Shown: positions 59,501 through 64,000 of the stretch, piece by piece
Layout: each line of letters opens with the position of its first letter
Numbering within the stretch: position 1 is the stretch's first letter
Source: Strigops habroptila
Lineage: Eukaryota; Chordata; Aves; Psittaciformes; Psittacidae
DNA length: 64,000 bases
NCBI RefSeq assembly: GCF_004027225.2
Contig: NC_044283.2
Coordinates: forward strand, 34,664,207-34,728,206
Reading direction: 5' to 3'
Translations under genes and position numbers: made by a program
Notes under the pieces: model-generated
Told to the model about the DNA's origin: nothing
The model's database searches: none
What the model saw: only the letters and a program-made list of their open reading frames with translations

Positions 59501-61360
59501 TTGAGACAGAGCTTATACCAGTTCCTTTATTTGAGACCCTTGTGAGTGAAGGTCTGTCTGGTCTCAATACGAAAGGCTCTTTCATGTAGAGGACTGTCAG
59601 GACTTCTGCCAAAGGCCAGCCTACAGACCAAACGTACAGGTCCAGGGACAAAACTAGCTTATTGAACAATTACGATACAAGTCTGAACAAAAGTAAGATT
59701 GACATGATTGTTGGGTTAAGGGAGGGTGACATAATTCCTAATTACTTTCTTCATAAAGACTACTAATAGTGGGTAGAAATAATACAAGATAGAAAACCAA
59801 GACAGTACCTGAGAGTGTACTTGGTGATTTTAGATACTAGGTAAATATAAAATGCAGTGAAAGTGTCGTATATACGAGTACATTTACTGGCAATACATTT
59901 TGTCACTTTTTTTTGTCTACATTTGTCTTCTTTTACAGCAAAATGTTATTGACTAATCTGCAGATGGAAATGATAAGCTCCCTAAGTTGTTCATGTTCTT
60001 CTTTCTGTTGTTTTCTTTTTCTGTTTTTCTACATCCCTTCCCACCCCCAAGTGACATTTCTGTAATATCCTCCCATGTAAATCAACCTCAAAACAGCTTC
60101 CTTTTTTTTTTCTTTGCTGACAAGTTTCTTTCTTTACTTTTCCTTGCAGGCATTTTTCTCTTACTAGCCCATATTCTCCACATGCCCTACTTCTCCCATT
60201 TGTATATATACTTTTAATTACTACTATTTTATCCTACTCTATAATCTCTCACTTTCCCCTCCATCTTGTTAGGTCTTTCCTTCTTCTCTGCTGTTACTTT
60301 TTTCCTGTTTTCCTGTTAAGTCTTCCAAGTTGCCTGTGACATTTATTTTACCTCCTCTGCACTTGAATGCCAAAATTTTGCTTCACTTTTGAGAACTGGA
60401 CTCATGGTGATTTGTTTTACTGCCAAAGCAAATGCCATTCATATGGTTATTTTATTTTCTCTTGGGCTTCTTTCACAAATGAATTGGCAGGTGTATTATC
60501 CCACTGTATTATGACGTGCCTATGAACCAGCAGCTACTGTGCACAGTCATTCTTCCTTCTTAAAAAATCCATTCTTCTTGCAGAACGAGTGATAGAAAGG
60601 AATAGAAGGTCCGTGAGAGCATTCCCTCCTTTCTCATCCCAAGTGAAGATACAAAATATTTTAAGGTTTAAAATGGCATGTTACCTCTTAGATGTCGAGT
60701 GGTCTGAAATTACTTATCTTCATTTGATACACTGCCTAGGCCTTATTTTAAAGAACTGAGTTCAGTTCTAATAGTAAGTCAGACCTCTGATATGGTCTTG
60801 AAATGGTCTCCTGGCAACCCAATTTTAAATGCTTAATCTACGTTGTCCTTACCAAATGGCTGTCATAAATCATAGTTTGCTTCCTACTTGTATTTTATTC
60901 ACTATATAGGAAGAAGAAATGCCAACAAAATGGTAAAGACATATGTTAAAGGAATATGCCATACACATGCACACACAGTTACACCGTTTTTACCATAAGT
61001 AAGTATTAGGGCTGTGCTAACTTAAGGTAGAATAATTTAAAACAAGATTCAAAGTCAGATGTGTGAATTCAGTACCAGAAAAAAAACAGTGAAGGAAAGC
61101 AGAAAATTATTCTTTCATCCTGATTCATTCCAAGGTATTCTAGGCTAAACCCAACAGTTTAAAGTCCACAGAAAAGAGCAATTAATAAAGAAAATCAGAC
61201 AATAAATGAAGTAATAAAATCAAGTACTTCCTGCTGTACAATAAGCTTGTCTACAGCAAATATTCTGTGGTTGTTGGATGGCAATACCTACAGGAATGTA
61301 TTTAAATTTCCTCTCACTTAATGAGAATGCAATAGGTACGACATATGCTTGCATGCTTAC
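56558..61360 (-). other. TENM3: TENM3 intron
   Basis: This 4.8-kb AT-rich intron begins GTAAGC (61360). It has a pyrimidine-rich patch on the + strand at about 58490-58540. No gene, RNA or repeat family was recognised. Confidence 0.9.
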
Positions 61361-61596
61361 CCGGAGCTTTCGGCCAAACACATTGACTTTTCCCTGGGCT
61401 TGCTCCTTCCGGAATCGCCACTCCACCAGGTTCTGCCCGTTTTCCCCCGGGAGGGTCATGTTTCTCTTTGCCACTGTTGGGTTGGCGGTGCCAGCCAACA
61501 CGTGTGGCTCTGTCTGATAGTGTGAGTCTAAGCCGCTGGCGTACAGGATTCTCAGTGAGCCATCATAACCAATCTGGTAGCTATTTCTTAACTGAT
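61361..61596 (-). CDS. TENM3: Teneurin-3, YD-repeat exon
   Basis: This 236-bp exon has acceptor TTTGCCTTTCCAG (AG at 61598-61597) and donor CTCCGG|GTAAGC. It completes a split Asp codon and reads [40 protein letters not shown] and [20 protein letters not shown] before LR. It encodes barrel strands including IGYDGSL, and NMT is a sequon. It joins the neighbours in frame on both sides (TMVQ-D-QLRN and KLR-VNGRN). Confidence 0.96.
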
Positions 61597-62052
61597 CTGG
61601 AAAGGCAAAAAAGAGAAGCACAGGTTACCCACATGGGTTAAGAGCCTGCCTTTATCCTGCACACTTTATGCAATATGTTCATGTAACAGCTTGACTTCAC
61701 ATAACTGACCCAATGGTAATAAATACCAAGGGTGAGATTGGTAAGAATATCTGTATCACATGAGAGCACAAATGTCTTTGGGACCTATCTTTAAAGTCAC
61801 TTAAACATTTAAAAAAGTCCCACCCTCAGAGCATGTTCTTGGAACTGGCACAAAACACATTTTCTGCTGTTTCAGTAGGCATTTTTTGCCTAATCCTAAG
61901 CATACTATGACTACTGACTTTTTCCAGTATGTGGCTGCTGGGATGCCACCTGCTACCTTCAAGCTAAAATCTCACCTCCTTCTATTTCTGTACCTTTTCC
62001 CCTTTCAATCCATTTCTTTCTCATTTCCAAAATTCTGGTTTGTTTACAGTAC
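61597..62052 (-). other. TENM3: TENM3 intron
   Basis: A short 456-bp intron from GTACTG (62052) to CTTTCCAG (61597). Nothing else is seen in it. Confidence 0.92.
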
Positions 62053-62228
62053 CTTGAACCATGGTATAGAAAGAATCAATCGATGATAGGTTGGAAGTGA
62101 TGCTGACATCTTCCTCTCTGCTGGATGACTCAATGTCCACTGTAATGGCCCTTTCCATTTCCCCGTGAAGGTTAGTGACAACTCCAGTTGGGAATGTAAC
62201 GTTTGTGAGACGGCCCTCACTATCGTAG
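62053..62228 (-). CDS. TENM3: Teneurin-3, YD-repeat exon (most 5' TENM3 exon in the window)
   Basis: This 176-bp exon has its acceptor after a long T tract (TTTTTTTTTTTTAAG, AG at 62230-62229) and its donor TTCAAG|GTACTG. One base completes the preceding split codon; then 58 codons read [40 protein letters not shown] and [18 protein letters not shown], with G left over for the next Asp. YDSEGRL is a YD repeat and NVT a sequon. The N-terminal 60% of teneurin-3 (cytoplasmic tail, membrane segment, EGF repeats, NHL propeller) lies beyond the window. Confidence 0.95.
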
Positions 62229-64000
62229 CTTAAAAAAAAAAAAGAAAAAGTTCAGAAAGGATACGTAGCAGGAACAAATTGTTTTCATTTACAAGTAAAA
62301 TGAATGAAAATACCAGCTACTCATACTGTTAAGGCACGTTTGCTTTTTTGTGCATGGGATAGGCACAGCAAAGACTTCAAACGTGCTTTGAAGTAGTCAA
62401 AAGGCTGCTTAACATACAGGAGTCTCAATGGTGATAGCAAGAGCAAACAGATGGATCTTCAGCTCTGCGTATTATTCTTTGAAGTGTGACCAGATCCTGC
62501 TGCACATCTAATTCACCATTTCAAAGGGAGCATATTTATTGGTGCTAAATTCCGTAGCATTCTGTACTCACTCCCTGTTACCGGACTAGATTTTGCTGTT
62601 ACTGTAGGAATCCTCAAAATTTTTCATAAAAAGGGTATCTTAGTAAGAATGCCTCTTGGGCCATTCCTATTCAATGATTTTGCAGACCACCTGTCCTCCT
62701 GTTCCTGAGTGCTTAACATCCCTTGTATTATTAAGAGAAAGAATATAGGGTAATATTTAATCTACTTAAGCTGCTTGTAGCTGCAAATTGGAACAGCTAC
62801 CACATATCACTTGTTAACTGCCTATGGATCATAGTTTCAGAACTGTGACACAAGACATGCACAAGATGCTTTTATTTTTCTGGCTCTACTGACATTTCTT
62901 TAAACCAACAGATATATATATCCATTTAATATGAATAGGCAGATACGATTTCTGTAATTGAAGTAGACCTATAATATCTAAATGATGTCTTTTCCTATGC
63001 TGTGTTAGGTATACTCCATTGTTACAAGACCTGAGACTGCTCACATCCAAACATGCATTGTGGTCACAGTATAGGGAGGTAAAGCATTATGTGAGCTTCA
63101 GGTCATAAAACTGCCTTTAAGATCAGCTCTTCCAGTACTACAGCCTTGATTCGTCAGCCTAGGTGTTCAGCTGAGGCTCCTTGTACAGGAGCATAGCTTG
63201 CCTGTACCTGCTACGGAAACAAGCGTCCAAAGGGTGATTCCAGGCCCACATATGACCTGTTTGCTCTCAGGAGTTTTTCATCCCTCTCCTGTGACCATGT
63301 AGTGGGAAGCTGAAGGAAGCTTTAGTCTTTTAAAGTAACTAGAACGCGACCCTGCAGGTCTTCACAGTGTGCTAGACATTTCATGCTTACAATTATAATC
63401 AAAATTGCTCCTTCTGGGAAAGAAACACAAAAACCCCCCAAAAAACTAACAAATAAAAAGCCCCAAGCATATCAAAGGCTACAGAAACCCCTTTTCTTAA
63501 ACTGAGAGAATTTTAACCAAACAATTTTAACCCCCAACACACCAACTTTCTCTGAATTGCACGACTATGGCACAGCATTGCTGTAACTGAAAGGATTAGG
63601 TTAAGAAATGTTTTTTTCCAGTTTGCTTACTCTGTAGATTTGACAGCTTTTTGCATACAGTCATTTCCATCCTTTTAACACAGTTGATTTCCTTTGTTTA
63701 TATAAGACTTTCACTTAGCAACAGGAAAAAGAAAAGAATGTTTAAAAATCAGAAACCCTACTGCAAGCCAGGGAAATCAAGTAGGGAAACTTACTTATTT
63801 TTTGAAGTTAAGTATATTTCAAGATAATGGGGTTTCTTCCAGTGTGTTTCTAATTTTGGCTCTTTTTTCATATATGGGATTTGGCAAGCCGAGATACAGC
63901 ATTTATGTGGGAGACCAAAACAAACATACCAACGTTCCTTGTGCATGACTGTGACTGCTAGCCCATTCATGACCTTCAGTCTCATTCCTCAGTTCCATAA
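62229..64000 (-). other. TENM3: TENM3 intron (partial)
   Basis: Sequence upstream of the last recognised exon, running off the window edge. I searched it for the preceding YD-repeat exon and did not find one. Confidence 0.8.

Noticed and set aside
63791..63985. Possible further TENM3 exon near the window edge
   Set aside because: The translation does not resemble a teneurin YD repeat and lacks a fitting acceptor and donor in the required phase.
1..64000. CRISPR array, bacterial operon or phage signals
   Set aside because: No regularly spaced repeats or ribosome-binding-site gene strings; exon-intron structure and CR1 repeats show a vertebrate genome.

Overview
The window is nuclear DNA from a vertebrate, almost certainly a bird. 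It is AT-rich and intron-rich, with GT-AG exons typical of vertebrates. Its interspersed repeats are avian CR1 LINE fragments plus one solo LTR of a type I associate with neoavian genomes. Species and assembly cannot be read from the sequence. The gene pair is DCTD next to TENM3 in tail-to-tail orientation, the order also known on human 4q35; in chicken I expect this on chromosome 4.

Layout. (1) 1-9.3 kb: the 3' half of DCTD (dCMP deaminase) on the + strand, with three coding exons (5073-5189, 6740-6836, 8788-8866), large introns and a 3'UTR with an AATAAA at 9298. The upstream exons lie outside the window. (2) 9.3-44 kb: the intergenic interval. It holds three recognisable CR1 relics (11.24-11.99 kb, 29.52-30.03 kb, and an older, less certain one near 40.52-41.08 kb), a complete solo LTR with a target-site duplication (19630-20615), a perfect 13-bp foldback at 33357-33388, and one strong CpG island (about 38.6-39.5 kb). 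The island carries a GC box, a YY1-like and a CTCF-like motif, and a good splice donor on each strand, so it may start an unrecognised transcript. (3) 44-64 kb: the 3' end of TENM3 (teneurin-3) on the - strand, with six coding exons (62228-62053, 61596-61361, 56557-56261, 55054-53443, 50949-50819, 47587-46832) and a probable 3'UTR of about 2.5-2.8 kb. All five internal splice junctions keep frame and together give about 1,068 C-terminal residues: YD/RHS barrel, RHS core, C-terminal linker, toxin-like GHH region and the TCAP peptide.

The two genes act in different processes: DCTD in pyrimidine nucleotide supply in the cytosol, TENM3 in trans-synaptic cell adhesion and neuronal wiring. Nothing here shows them working together. 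The intergenic CpG island is the best candidate for something not yet described. A + strand transcript from it would run toward, and possibly antisense to, the 3' end of TENM3. I saw no convincing tRNA, rRNA, CRISPR or intact mobile-element gene.
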